A DNA stretch of 28,198 bases from CF-113 sp035308345 (lineage in GTDB: Bacteria > Chloroflexota > Ktedonobacteria > Ktedonobacterales > Ktedonobacteraceae): the NCBI GenBank assembly GCA_035308345.1, contig DATGGW010000430.1, positions 1-28,198 of the forward strand, written 5' to 3'. The translations under genes were made by a program, and so were the position numbers. Positions 6,912 through 13,912 of this stretch are shown here, piece by piece. How positions within the stretch are numbered: position 1 is the first letter of the stretch; each line of letters begins with the position of its first letter. The notes below the pieces were generated by a model. That model worked only from the letters and a program-made list of their open reading frames with translations. It was not told where the DNA came from and did not search any database.

Positions 6912-7626
6912 GGCTCTCCAGGCTACTTCGGTCGCCCTCCGGGTTCTCTACATCGCCCTCCACATTTTCCACACCTCCGCCGATCTCCGCTTTCTCCGCA
7001 TACACCCCGCGCTGCTCAACCGGCAGCATCCTGGCTATACGAAGCATCATCTCGTCTGTCACCCTTTGCATCGCGACCTTGCGCGACAAATCGGCGCCTA
7101 AAGCAGGTGTGTATGGCTCGCCAATCTGGATCGTAACGAGCGGGAACCAGGAACGTAGCGAGCGCAGCACCTTGCGTGTTCCCACGTGCGCGATTGGCAG
7201 AACCATCGCCCCTGAACGTAACGCCAGCATCGCCACACCGGTACGGGCGGGCGTCATCTTTACCTGCCGCTCAACGGTTCCTTCCGGAAAGATTCCCAAC
7301 GCCCTGCCTTCTCGCAAGTAAGCCAGACCCTTTTCAAGAGCCGCTCGGTCACTTTCCCCGCGATGCACCAGAATCTGCCCCGTCAGCTCGCATGCCTTGC
7401 CAATAAGAGGCCAGCGAAAGATTTCCGCTTTGGTGAAAAACCAGATGCGCCTGCGTAACACAACCCCAAACAAAATTGGGTCATACCAGCTCAAATGATT
7501 AGCTACGATCAATAATGGACCGCTCTCAGGCACACGCTCCAGGCCATAAACACGATAGCGGCAGATCATATGGGTAAACACGCGAAAACCGGCGCGTAAA
7601 AAATTGTAAAGCATACTCTCTTTCAC
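6853..7626 (-). CDS. plsC: 1-acyl-sn-glycerol-3-phosphate acyltransferase
   Basis: A 257-residue acyltransferase that adds the second acyl chain to lysophosphatidic acid. The HX4D catalytic motif NHLSWYDP is at 43-50 and the acyl-acceptor motif FPEGT at 113-117, both at normal spacing. The C-terminal 45 residues or so (from GGGVENVEGD) are repetitive, containing EGD three or more times, and the last stretch is encoded by the dispersed repeat at 6848-6911; family members normally end earlier. The start is GTG at 7626, overlapping the lipid kinase stop by four bases (GTGA); ATG four codons in is an alternative. It is translationally coupled to the kinase, which fits a role in phosphatidate supply. 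Confidence 0.9.
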   Translation of the reverse strand: MKESMLYNFLRAGFRVFTHMICRYRVYGLERVPESGPLLIVANHLSWYDPILFGVVLRRRIWFFTKAEIFRWPLIGKACELTGQILVHRGESDRAALEKGLAYLREGRALGIFPEGTVERQVKMTPARTGVAMLALRSGAMVLPIAHVGTRKVLRSLRSWFPLVTIQIGEPYTPALGADLSRKVAMQRVTDEMMLRIARMLPVEQRGVYAEKAEIGGGVENVEGDVENPEGDRSSLESREGDRKGLHPSTQPPPPLQ

Positions 7627-8540
7627 ACTCGAACCAGCAGAGCGGCTGGTAAAATTTCAATATGAAAACTGGTCGCATAGGTGGTTTCCCCATCCATCTG
7701 CATATTGACCGCGTTACGACTTTCAATTGAGACCGACCTTGCGCGGTAAAACGTGACTTCCGGGACGCCGGCATGCTGACCCTTCTTTACGATAGGCAGC
7801 AACTTCAATGCCCGCAAAAGAGGCATATACTTGATGGCGCAAATGTCGAACAGGCCATCGCAATGATCGGCAGTTGGATTGATGCGAAAACCCGCGCCAT
7901 AGGTCGGCCCATTAGTCACAGCCAACACCACATAACGGCTATCCGCCTGCTTACCAACCTGCAGCGCGCCATCCAATTCAAAGCTGAGCCAGGGGCAGCG
8001 CCGGTAACCAAACAACAACTGTTTGAGGCTAGTAGTGTAGTAGAGCCGCGCGCCACTCATCAGAGGATATTTTTTCATAGTGCCTGCTGCTACGGCAATA
8101 TCGGCATCGATACCGACGCTGAATGAATTAGCAAAGTAGCGCCCATTGACGACCCCGGCGTCAACTTCAACCTGTTGCCCGCAAAAGGCCCGTTCCACCG
8201 CTATTTCAGGGTCACGCGGCAGTTTCAGGGTGTTCCAGGCAAAGTCATTACCGGAACCGGCAGCAACAATCCCCAGCGGAACGCGCCTCCCCGCAGCCAG
8301 GATACCGTTCACCACTTCATGCACCGAGCCATCACCCCCTACGATAATCACAGGGCGATCTTCGCAGGCAGCCTGCATTGCGCGTTCTTTCGCCTCGCCC
8401 TGAAGCCTGGTCTCAACATACTCGGCATGCTCGCGCTCCGCGCGCTGGCGGACCATGACGCGATGTCTGTGCATATTCCCCCTGTTGGCAGCAGGATTGA
8501 GGATGACAAGAGGTTGCCCTGAGAACCGCGCAGCTTCCAT
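7623..8540 (-). CDS. YegS/DagK-type lipid (diacylglycerol) kinase
   Basis: A 305-residue member of the diacylglycerol kinase catalytic-domain family. N-terminal PLVILNPAANRG is the first ATP-site block, IIVGGDGSVHEVVNGI (68-80) is the invariant nucleotide-binding loop, and GIVAAGSGNDFAW (95-101 for GSGNDFA) is the third. The C-terminal half has the NGPTYGAGFRINPTADHCDGLFD block that lines the lipid site. It should phosphorylate diacylglycerol or a related lipid to phosphatidate at the membrane surface, and the overlapping plsC acts on the same pool. ATG 8540 follows GAAGGGG by 7 bases. A TGATACAAT extended -10 lies upstream at 8573-8581. Confidence 0.9.
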   Translation of the reverse strand: MEAARFSGQPLVILNPAANRGNMHRHRVMVRQRAEREHAEYVETRLQGEAKERAMQAACEDRPVIIVGGDGSVHEVVNGILAAGRRVPLGIVAAGSGNDFAWNTLKLPRDPEIAVERAFCGQQVEVDAGVVNGRYFANSFSVGIDADIAVAAGTMKKYPLMSGARLYYTTSLKQLLFGYRRCPWLSFELDGALQVGKQADSRYVVLAVTNGPTYGAGFRINPTADHCDGLFDICAIKYMPLLRALKLLPIVKKGQHAGVPEVTFYRARSVSIESRNAVNMQMDGETTYATSFHIEILPAALLVRV

Positions 8541-8572
8541 CGTGAGACCCCTTCATTAACTGAACTTCAGAG

Positions 8573-8581
8573 ATTGTATCA
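8573..8581 (-). promoter_or_regulatory. Possible extended -10 promoter for the lipid kinase operon
   Basis: On the minus strand the sequence reads TGATACAAT, a TGn extended -10 with five of six matches to TATAAT. There is no good -35 at 17 bases. It lies 33 bases upstream of the kinase ATG, a normal distance. Confidence 0.45.
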
Positions 8582-8606
8582 CGTTCTCATCGTGTATGGT
8601 AGGGTT

Positions 8607-8658
8607 GCCCTGGCAATGATTCACCCTGCCGCCAGGGCTTGTGAATGATTGCCAGGGC
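8607..8658. repeat. 18-bp near-perfect inverted repeat
   Basis: GCCCTGGCAATGATTCAC at 8607-8624 is matched by its reverse complement at 8641-8658 with one mismatch, leaving a 16-base loop. It partly overlaps the next repeat pair. It lies between divergent promoters (lipid kinase left, argC right) and has no T-tract, so it looks like a mobile REP-type palindrome rather than a terminator. Confidence 0.8.
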
Positions 8659-8747
8659 GACCGCAAGGGTCGCCCCTACCCTGTACGTTTCCCGTGCATC
8701 TCCGCCTTGCGCGTGTATAGTAGGGGCGACCCTTGCGGTCGCCCTGG
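8652..8747. repeat. Perfect 28-bp inverted pair of REP-like palindromes
   Basis: Two copies of the CCAGGGCGACC...CGCCCCTAC element (8652-8679 and 8720-8747) lie in opposite orientation and are exact reverse complements over 28 bases. Each copy is itself a hairpin with 8-bp arms GGGCGACC/GGTCGCCC. They flank about 40 bases of unrelated sequence. This is the cleanest instance in the window of the family also seen at 2908, 5908, 6889 and 19986, and the paired arrangement resembles the REP-pair elements of other bacteria. Confidence 0.85.
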
Positions 8748-8805
8748 AAGGCCAACATCCGCTGCCACCAATAATTCACAAGCGCTGCCCTGCCACAATT
8801 GCGAG

Positions 8806-8834
8806 TTGACATTTCGCTGATCTAATGCTATTGT
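8806..8834 (+). promoter_or_regulatory. Sigma70-type promoter for argC-argB
   Basis: TTGACA at 8806-8811 and TATTGT at 8829-8834 are separated by exactly 17 bases. Transcription should start near 8841, giving a leader of about 265 bases that contains the T-box described next. Confidence 0.75.
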
Positions 8835-8864
8835 TAACATCAACAACCATATAAAGCCTGACCC

Positions 8865-9072
8865 GCGTTGACCGAAAGAGTACGAGGATGGCAGCCAGTA
8901 GCGATCCGATAGCCGGTGCAAGATCGGAAGGATAGGCCACCTCCGAACCGCCTCGTGAGCGGCTCTCCGAAGAAAGCCCTGCATGAAACTAACGCAGCGA
9001 CAAGTAGGAGAGGTGGAAGGTTCCCACGCTCTCGTCCCTTTCTTCTTAAAAGATCGGGATGAGAGTTTTTTT
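8865..9072 (+). promoter_or_regulatory. T-box leader with Arg (CGC) specifier, argC operon
   Basis: The leader matches the T-box stem I plan. The 5' side has AGTA (8879-8882) of the specifier-loop turn. GAGG-TGGC pairs with GCCACCTC. The distal part AGCGA, stem TCCGAT/ATCGGA and loop AGCCGGTGCAAG (about 8900-8927) is the tRNA-elbow-binding platform, closely like that of glyQS T-boxes. On the 3' side, GAA-C-CGC (8945-8951) places arginine codon CGC (8949-8951) as specifier. The terminator is CTCTCGTCCC (9029-9038) with GGGATGAGAG (9056-9065) and seven T. The antiterminator box around 9007-9028 (GAGAGGTGGAAGGTTCCCACG) departs from the usual AGGGTGGNACCGCG. Uncharged tRNA-Arg would favour read-through into argC. 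Stem I and terminator are seen; the specifier is by alignment from memory. Confidence 0.8.
9029..9072 (+). terminator. Rho-independent attenuator of the argC T-box
   Basis: A 10-bp stem with one G-T wobble (9029-9038 with 9056-9065), a 17-base loop and a run of seven T (9066-9072). It lies 35 bases before the argC ATG, so it can only serve as a regulated attenuator of this operon. Confidence 0.85.
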
Positions 9073-9106
9073 ATGGTCTTTTGGACAGAACAGAAGGGAC
9101 GAGGCG

Positions 9107-10177
9107 ATGATCTCAACATCAATAGTCAATGTCACCAGCTATACCGGGCTGGAATTGCTGCGCCTGCTTTCACAGCATCCAGGATTTAGCGTAACCTCGA
9201 TCACGGCGCGCAGCTCCGCCGGTAAATCACTGGCTGAGGTTTTTCCACAATTGCGCGGCAGCGCACCTGCGCTTGCTTCCCAGGTCATCGCTGAGGAGCC
9301 TGAGCAGACCGATTTGGCGTTTCTATGTCTACCTCATGCCGCAGCCGCAGAGTCGGCGCTGAAACTCCTGCAGCGCGGCACAAAGATAGTAGACCTCTCG
9401 GCGGATTTCCGCCTGCGCGATGCCTCGCAGTATGAAGAATGGTATCAGCGCGCGCATCCCGCGCCCGCTCTGCTGGAAACCGCCATCTACGGCCTGTGCG
9501 AGCGCTACCGTGCGCGCATCGAAGGCGCCGCGCTGATAGCGAATCCAGGCTGCCACGCCACAGCCTCAATCCTCGCTCTGATGCCAGCTCTGGCAAACGG
9601 CATAATCAGCAGCGATATCATCATCGACTCCAAAACAGGCGTAAGCGGAGCAGGTCGCAGCCCTACCCTGGGAACGCATTACTCAGAGGTCAACGAAGAT
9701 GTCAGCGCCTACAGCGTCGCAGGCCATCGTCACCTGCCCGAAATCACACAGGAACTCGAGGCGGCAGCCAGTGACGGGGGCAACCCCATCGACCATGATA
9801 AGGCGCTGCGCATCACCTTCATTCCCCACCTGCTGCCTATGACGCGCGGCATCCTGGCGACCTGTTACGCCGACTTGAAGCAGGATGCTCAGCATCCTAT
9901 CTCAACAACCGCGGAGGCGCGCGCGCTGTATGAACGATTCTATGCCGGCGAACCGTTTGTACATGTAGTCGATCAGCCACCGCACACCAAATGGACCTAT
10001 GGCAGTAATCTCTGCCTCATCTATCCGATGGTGGATACGCGCACCAGGCGTCTGCTGGTGATTGCTTGCCTGGATAATCTCGTCAAAGGTGCCGCAGGCC
10101 AGGCGCTACAAAACGCTAATCGTCTCTTTGGATTTCCAGAAACCACCGGACTTCCATCGATGGCACTTTATCCGTAG
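9107..10177 (+). CDS. argC: N-acetyl-gamma-glutamyl-phosphate reductase
   Basis: A 356-residue ArgC, which reduces N-acetylglutamyl phosphate to the semialdehyde with NADPH. Catalytic Cys149 is in ANPGCHATA; other family blocks are KIVDLSADFRLRD, SKTGVSGAGRSP and HRHLPEI. The N-terminal nucleotide-binding loop, usually GATGYTG or GASGYTG, reads NVTSYTG here, so the expected glycines are replaced. ATG 9107 was chosen over the upstream frame at 9059 because the upstream part lies in the T-box terminator. AAGGGA lies 7 bases upstream. argB follows after 21 bases. Regulation is by the T-box leader at 8865-9072. Confidence 0.94.
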   Translation: MISTSIVNVTSYTGLELLRLLSQHPGFSVTSITARSSAGKSLAEVFPQLRGSAPALASQVIAEEPEQTDLAFLCLPHAAAAESALKLLQRGTKIVDLSADFRLRDASQYEEWYQRAHPAPALLETAIYGLCERYRARIEGAALIANPGCHATASILALMPALANGIISSDIIIDSKTGVSGAGRSPTLGTHYSEVNEDVSAYSVAGHRHLPEITQELEAAASDGGNPIDHDKALRITFIPHLLPMTRGILATCYADLKQDAQHPISTTAEARALYERFYAGEPFVHVVDQPPHTKWTYGSNLCLIYPMVDTRTRRLLVIACLDNLVKGAAGQALQNANRLFGFPETTGLPSMALYP

Positions 10178-10198
10178 AAACAAGGAGTTATACAGGCT

Positions 10199-11074
10199 AT
10201 GGCAATTACCTATTCAACCAACACCGATGGAGACGTTATCAATAACCATCACTTAATCGCGGAGGTGCTGCGCGAGGCCCTGCCGTACATCGACTACCTG
10301 AAAGGCAAAACCCTGGTAATCAAGCTGGGCGGCAGCACACTTGAGCACCAGCGCGGTGTCTTGCAGGACATCATCTGGCTGCGCAGCCTGGGCGCGTATC
10401 CCGTGCTGGTGCATGGCGGCGGCCAGTATATCAATGCCTGGCTGGAAAAGCTCAACGTTCCGGCGCAGTTCGAAAATGGCCTGCGCGTCACCGATGCGCA
10501 TACCCTGGATGTCGTGCGCATGGTGCTGCTGGGCCAGGTCAACCAGGGGCTGGTGCTGATGGCGACGGAGATGGGAGGCAGAGCCATCGGCCTGAGTGGA
10601 ACCGATGGCTCGATGGTGCGCGCAAAAATCGTCAACGAACGCCTGGGCTTTGTCGGTGAAATTGAAGCCATCGATCCTACCCTGCCGCAAACACTGCTGG
10701 GTCAGGGATACATCCCTGTGATCGCGCCGTTGGGTCTGGGACCCGATGGAACCTGCCTGAACATCAATGCAGACCTGGTGGCGGCCCACCTGGCAGGCGC
10801 GCTCAACGCCGAAAAGCTGATCTTCCTCAGCAACGTCATAGGCATCTGTCGCCAGGACGGTTCGCTCATCTCAGAGCTGACGGAGGTCGAGGCCACGCAA
10901 CTGATCGCAGACGGCATAATCAGCGGCGGCATGATTCCCAAAGTCACCGCCTGCCTGGACGCCCTGTCCACCGTCTCGCGCGTGCATATCGTCGATGGAG
11001 GAGAACCCCACGTCTTGCTGCGCGAACTCTTCACCGATCAAGGCGCCGGCACCATGCTCGTAAGAAGCTCGTAG
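10199..11074 (+). CDS. argB: Acetylglutamate kinase
   Basis: A 291-residue amino-acid kinase that phosphorylates N-acetylglutamate, the step before ArgC. LVIKLGGSTLE (about 39-49) binds the phosphates and VLVHGGGQYINAWL the substrate; NINADLVAAHLAGALNAEKLIFLSNV and the C-terminal GGMIPKVTACLDAL close the active site with a conserved Lys. No extra N-terminal helix of the arginine-inhibited type is obvious, although about 30 residues precede the core. AAGGAG lies 11 bases before the ATG. It is co-transcribed with argC; argJ and argD are not in the window. A large perfect palindrome follows 8 bases after the stop. Confidence 0.94.
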   Translation: MAITYSTNTDGDVINNHHLIAEVLREALPYIDYLKGKTLVIKLGGSTLEHQRGVLQDIIWLRSLGAYPVLVHGGGQYINAWLEKLNVPAQFENGLRVTDAHTLDVVRMVLLGQVNQGLVLMATEMGGRAIGLSGTDGSMVRAKIVNERLGFVGEIEAIDPTLPQTLLGQGYIPVIAPLGLGPDGTCLNINADLVAAHLAGALNAEKLIFLSNVIGICRQDGSLISELTEVEATQLIADGIISGGMIPKVTACLDALSTVSRVHIVDGGEPHVLLRELFTDQGAGTMLVRSS

Positions 11075-11081
11075 CAACGTG

Positions 11082-11149
11082 CCAGGGCGGGGACCAAGGG
11101 CACGGGGTAGGGGCGTGCCCGGCCCCCGTGCCCTTGGTCCCCGCCCTGG
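11082..11149. repeat. 26-bp perfect inverted repeat between convergent genes
   Basis: The arm at 11082-11107, opening CCAGGGCGGGGACCAAGGG, is reverse-complementary over all 26 bases to 11124-11149, around a 16-base loop. It sits between the 3' ends of argB (plus) and the Pro/Gln/Tyr-tail gene (minus). There is no T-tract, but so strong a GC-rich hairpin may stop or stabilise transcripts from both sides. The right arm GGTCCCCGCCCTGGT is shared with the repeats at 5.9-6.1 kb. Confidence 0.85.
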
Positions 11150-11160
11150 TAATCTACGTA

Positions 11161-11220
11161 TAGGGTACGGGCGGGACTTGTCCCCGCCCTGGTAGCGGCG
11201 CGTAGGCGCGGTCGCCCTGG
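11161..11220 (+). repeat. GC-rich repeat unit shared with the 5.9 kb block
   Basis: TAGGGTACGGGCGGGACTTG and the following TCCCCGCCCTGG (11161-11192) match the 38-base unit at 5944 and 6001. A short GCGGTCGCCCTGGT tail follows (11207-11220), related to the other repeat family. The stretch adjoins the stop codon of the membrane protein gene. Confidence 0.75.
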
Positions 11221-11224
11221 TAAT

Positions 11225-11992
11225 CTACCGCTGCGGCGGATACTGCTGCGGCGGTTGCTGAAGTTCCGTCGGCGGGTATTGCTGTGGCTGCGCTGGCGGG
11301 TATTGCTGCGGCTGCTGCGGTGGATACTGGTACGGCTGCTGCGGCTGCGCGGGGTACTGCTGCGGTGGAACCTGGTACGGTTGTTGCGGCTGCTGGTACG
11401 GCGGGTAAGCCTGCTGTTGATCAGCGGGCGGATAGGGCTGCTGGTACGGCGGGTATTGTGTGGGCTGCGGTGGATACTGCTGTCCATATTGTCCATATGT
11501 CTGCGCCATGCCTGCCGCCGGAATTGATGACCGCAAGGCCATCACGGCACCTACGATCATGGCGATAGCAGCCAGCATGAAGACCCAATAACCAAAGCCA
11601 AGGCCAACGCTCAGGCCGGTAGTAACTCCGCCCAAATTATCTCCAACTGAGCTTTGATAGTCGATCAGGAACAGCAGGTGGATTAACAAAGCTAATACTC
11701 CAGCCCCGAGCAGTACGTACCTGCCATACTGGATCTGCTTCTCCACCGGCATATTGGTCAGCCCGAAGGCGTTGTTCCTGAAAAGCAACACTGCTGCTGC
11801 CGCAATAGCCACCAGCGCGGCAATTTCCTCAAACCAGAGCCACCCGCCACTGGCGCCACTTGCCGAAGCGCTAAAAGTGAGGTAAGACGCAGATACGTAA
11901 GGTAAGAAGAAAGCAATGAAACCAACAATTGCTGCGATGCCAGCGATAACATATCCTCGGTTCTTCTCTTGCTTGAGCATATCCATGTTCAT
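11225..11992 (-). CDS. Four-helix membrane protein with Pro/Gln/Tyr-rich tail
   Basis: A 255-residue protein I cannot assign to a named family. After a short charged start (MNMDMLKQEKNRG) there are four hydrophobic segments: GYVIAGIAAIVGFIAFFLPY, EIAALVAIAAAAVLLF, YVLLGAGVLALLIHLLFLI and YWVFMLAAIAMIVGAVMAL. The last 85 residues or so consist of irregular repeats built from QQYPP, YQQP and QPYPP units, a disordered, probably cytoplasmic tail like those that mediate protein contacts or clustering. ATG 11992 is preferred to an upstream GTG (12019) because GGTAGG lies 6 bases before it. It stands alone, convergent to argB. Function unknown. Confidence 0.75.
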   Translation of the reverse strand: MNMDMLKQEKNRGYVIAGIAAIVGFIAFFLPYVSASYLTFSASASGASGGWLWFEEIAALVAIAAAAVLLFRNNAFGLTNMPVEKQIQYGRYVLLGAGVLALLIHLLFLIDYQSSVGDNLGGVTTGLSVGLGFGYWVFMLAAIAMIVGAVMALRSSIPAAGMAQTYGQYGQQYPPQPTQYPPYQQPYPPADQQQAYPPYQQPQQPYQVPPQQYPAQPQQPYQYPPQQPQQYPPAQPQQYPPTELQQPPQQYPPQR

Positions 11993-12261
11993 TGAGAACC
12001 TACCCTTTCTGACAAACACTAAGTGCCGTCAACAATTGAAATTTCTTCGATAGTAATCAGCAACAGTTGATAGGGCAACATTAATACCAACCAACTCCCT
12101 ACTGCAAGTGTAGCCTGAACTACCTGAAGATGGTATGAGCAATCATACCGATATACAGTGACGAATAACATAATTGCACCGTGTCTCAGGGTACAGCATA
12201 AATAAGAAATTGTAAAGTATATCCTGACCAATTTACCTACCTATGTACCCGCGCCATGAGG

Positions 12262-12267
12262 TACAAT
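12262..12267 (+). promoter_or_regulatory. Possible -10 box upstream of the P5C dehydrogenase gene
   Basis: TACAAT at 12262-12267 is 39 bases before the ATG. No convincing -35 lies 16-18 bases upstream, so this is only a candidate. The rest of the 12020-12306 interval is AT-richer than its surroundings and shows no hairpin or gene that I can support. Confidence 0.35.
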
Positions 12268-12306
12268 GGAGTCACGATGCTGTCACAAGGACAAAGGAGT
12301 AGCTTC

Positions 12307-13890
12307 ATGGCAAATATGATTGAAAGTGAAAGTGTTGCGTCTCGCGCGCGGACGCCCTTTAAGAACCAGGATATTTTAGATTTTAGCAGGCCGGCCAATC
12401 GCGAGGCACAATTGGCTGCGTTGGAGCAGGTGAGAAGTGAGCTTGGGAACACTTACCCATTGATAATCGATGGTAAAAAGATAACCGGCGAGGCCACGTT
12501 TGCCTCAGTTAATCCATCGCAGCCCGACCAGGTGATTGGACATTTTACGAGTGCCACGGCAGCACAGGCCAATGAAGCGGTGCAGGCTGCCGCGACCGCC
12601 TTTGAAAGCTGGAAACACGTTCCGGCCGAGGAGCGGGCAGGCTATCTTTTCGCGGCTGCCGACCTGCTCAAAGAGCGCCGTTTCCTGATGAACGCCTGGA
12701 TGATCTATGAAGTGGGTAAAAGCTGGCCGGAGGCCGACGGTGATACAGCCGAGGCCATCGACTTCATGGAATTTTATGCGCGCGAGATGATGCGCATGGC
12801 TGAGGATCAGCCAGTGGTGCGCATCGAGGGCGAGGATAACCAGCTTGTCTATATTCCCCTGGGCGTGGGTGCCGTCATCCCGCCCTGGAACTTTCCAGCC
12901 GCCATCATGGTCGGCATGACCAGCGCCTCGTTTGTATCCGGCAACACGGTCGTGCTCAAACCCGCCAGCACCTCGCCCATGATCGCCTGGCAGTTCATGC
13001 GCATTCTCGAAGATGTCGGCTTACCGGCTGGCGTCGTCAACTTCCTGACTGGTTCAGGCGCAACCATTGGCGATGCCCTGGTGGAGCATCCCCAGGTGCG
13101 TTTTATCGCCTTCACCGGCTCGCGCGACGTTGGCCTGCGCATCAATGAACTGGCAGCCAGGCCATACAAAGGGCAGCGCTGGCTGAAACGCACCATCCTG
13201 GAGATGGGCGGCAAAGACGCCGTAGTCGTCGATGAAACCGCCGACCTTGAAGCTGCCGCGACTGGCATTGTGGCTTCCGCCTTTGGTTTCCAGGGGCAGA
13301 AATGCTCGGCTGGCTCGCGCGCAATCATCGTTGATAGCGTCTACGACCAGGTGTTGCAGAAGGTCATTGAGAAGACAAAACGCCTTACCATGGGCGATGT
13401 CACCCGGCCAGAAACCTACATGGGGCCGGTCGTCGATGCCAATGCCATGAAGAAGATCACCGAATATATCGAGATCGGCAAGAAAGAAGGCCGTATCGTA
13501 GCAGGCGGCGGACATCACGGACCCGGCTACTTCATCGAACCAACGGTGATCGCCGATGTTGACCCACGCGCGCGCATCGCCCAGGAAGAGATATTTGGCC
13601 CTGTGCTGACCGTCATCAAGGCGAAGGACTTCGACGACGCGCTGCATATCGCCAACGATACCGAATACGGTCTGACCGGCGCGCTTTACTCGCAAGATCA
13701 GCAGCGCATCGAGCGAGCAAAGCAAGAATACCACGTCGGCAACCTCTACTTCAACCGCAAATGCACTGGCGCGCTGGTTGGCGTTCATCCCTTCGGCGGC
13801 TTCAACATGTCCGGCACGGACTCCAAAGCGGGCGGGAGGGACTACCTGCTGCTATTCACCCAGGCCAAAGCCATCTCGGTAAAAAAATAG
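12307..13890 (+). CDS. rocA: 1-pyrroline-5-carboxylate dehydrogenase (RocA/PruA type)
   Basis: A 527-residue aldehyde dehydrogenase of the single-domain, Bacillus RocA-like P5C dehydrogenase group, which oxidises glutamate semialdehyde to glutamate with NAD in proline and arginine catabolism. Catalytic Glu299 is in TILEMGGKDAVVVD and catalytic Cys333 in FGFQGQKCSAGSR; IPPWNFPAAI forms the oxyanion and cofactor region, and FNRKCTGALVGVHPFGGFNMSG is a typical P5CDH block. The frame is open upstream to 12256, but ATG 12307 has AAAGGAG 7 bases before it. The next gene follows 22 bases later, so these are likely co-transcribed. No proline dehydrogenase gene is visible nearby. Confidence 0.92.
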   Translation: MANMIESESVASRARTPFKNQDILDFSRPANREAQLAALEQVRSELGNTYPLIIDGKKITGEATFASVNPSQPDQVIGHFTSATAAQANEAVQAAATAFESWKHVPAEERAGYLFAAADLLKERRFLMNAWMIYEVGKSWPEADGDTAEAIDFMEFYAREMMRMAEDQPVVRIEGEDNQLVYIPLGVGAVIPPWNFPAAIMVGMTSASFVSGNTVVLKPASTSPMIAWQFMRILEDVGLPAGVVNFLTGSGATIGDALVEHPQVRFIAFTGSRDVGLRINELAARPYKGQRWLKRTILEMGGKDAVVVDETADLEAAATGIVASAFGFQGQKCSAGSRAIIVDSVYDQVLQKVIEKTKRLTMGDVTRPETYMGPVVDANAMKKITEYIEIGKKEGRIVAGGGHHGPGYFIEPTVIADVDPRARIAQEEIFGPVLTVIKAKDFDDALHIANDTEYGLTGALYSQDQQRIERAKQEYHVGNLYFNRKCTGALVGVHPFGGFNMSGTDSKAGGRDYLLLFTQAKAISVKK

Positions 13891-13912
13891 AGACTTTATA
13901 TAGGAGAATACC

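Noticed and set aside
8927..8936. AGG or ATA as specifier triplet in the argC leader
   Set aside because: These bases lie on the 3' side between the distal and proximal helices of stem I. Alignment with the GAA-N-codon pattern of the metX and glyQS T-boxes points to CGC at 8949-8951 instead.
13054..13788. 244-codon minus-strand open frame opposite the P5C dehydrogenase gene
   Set aside because: Antisense shadow; no domain, no ribosome-binding site and no independent promoter.
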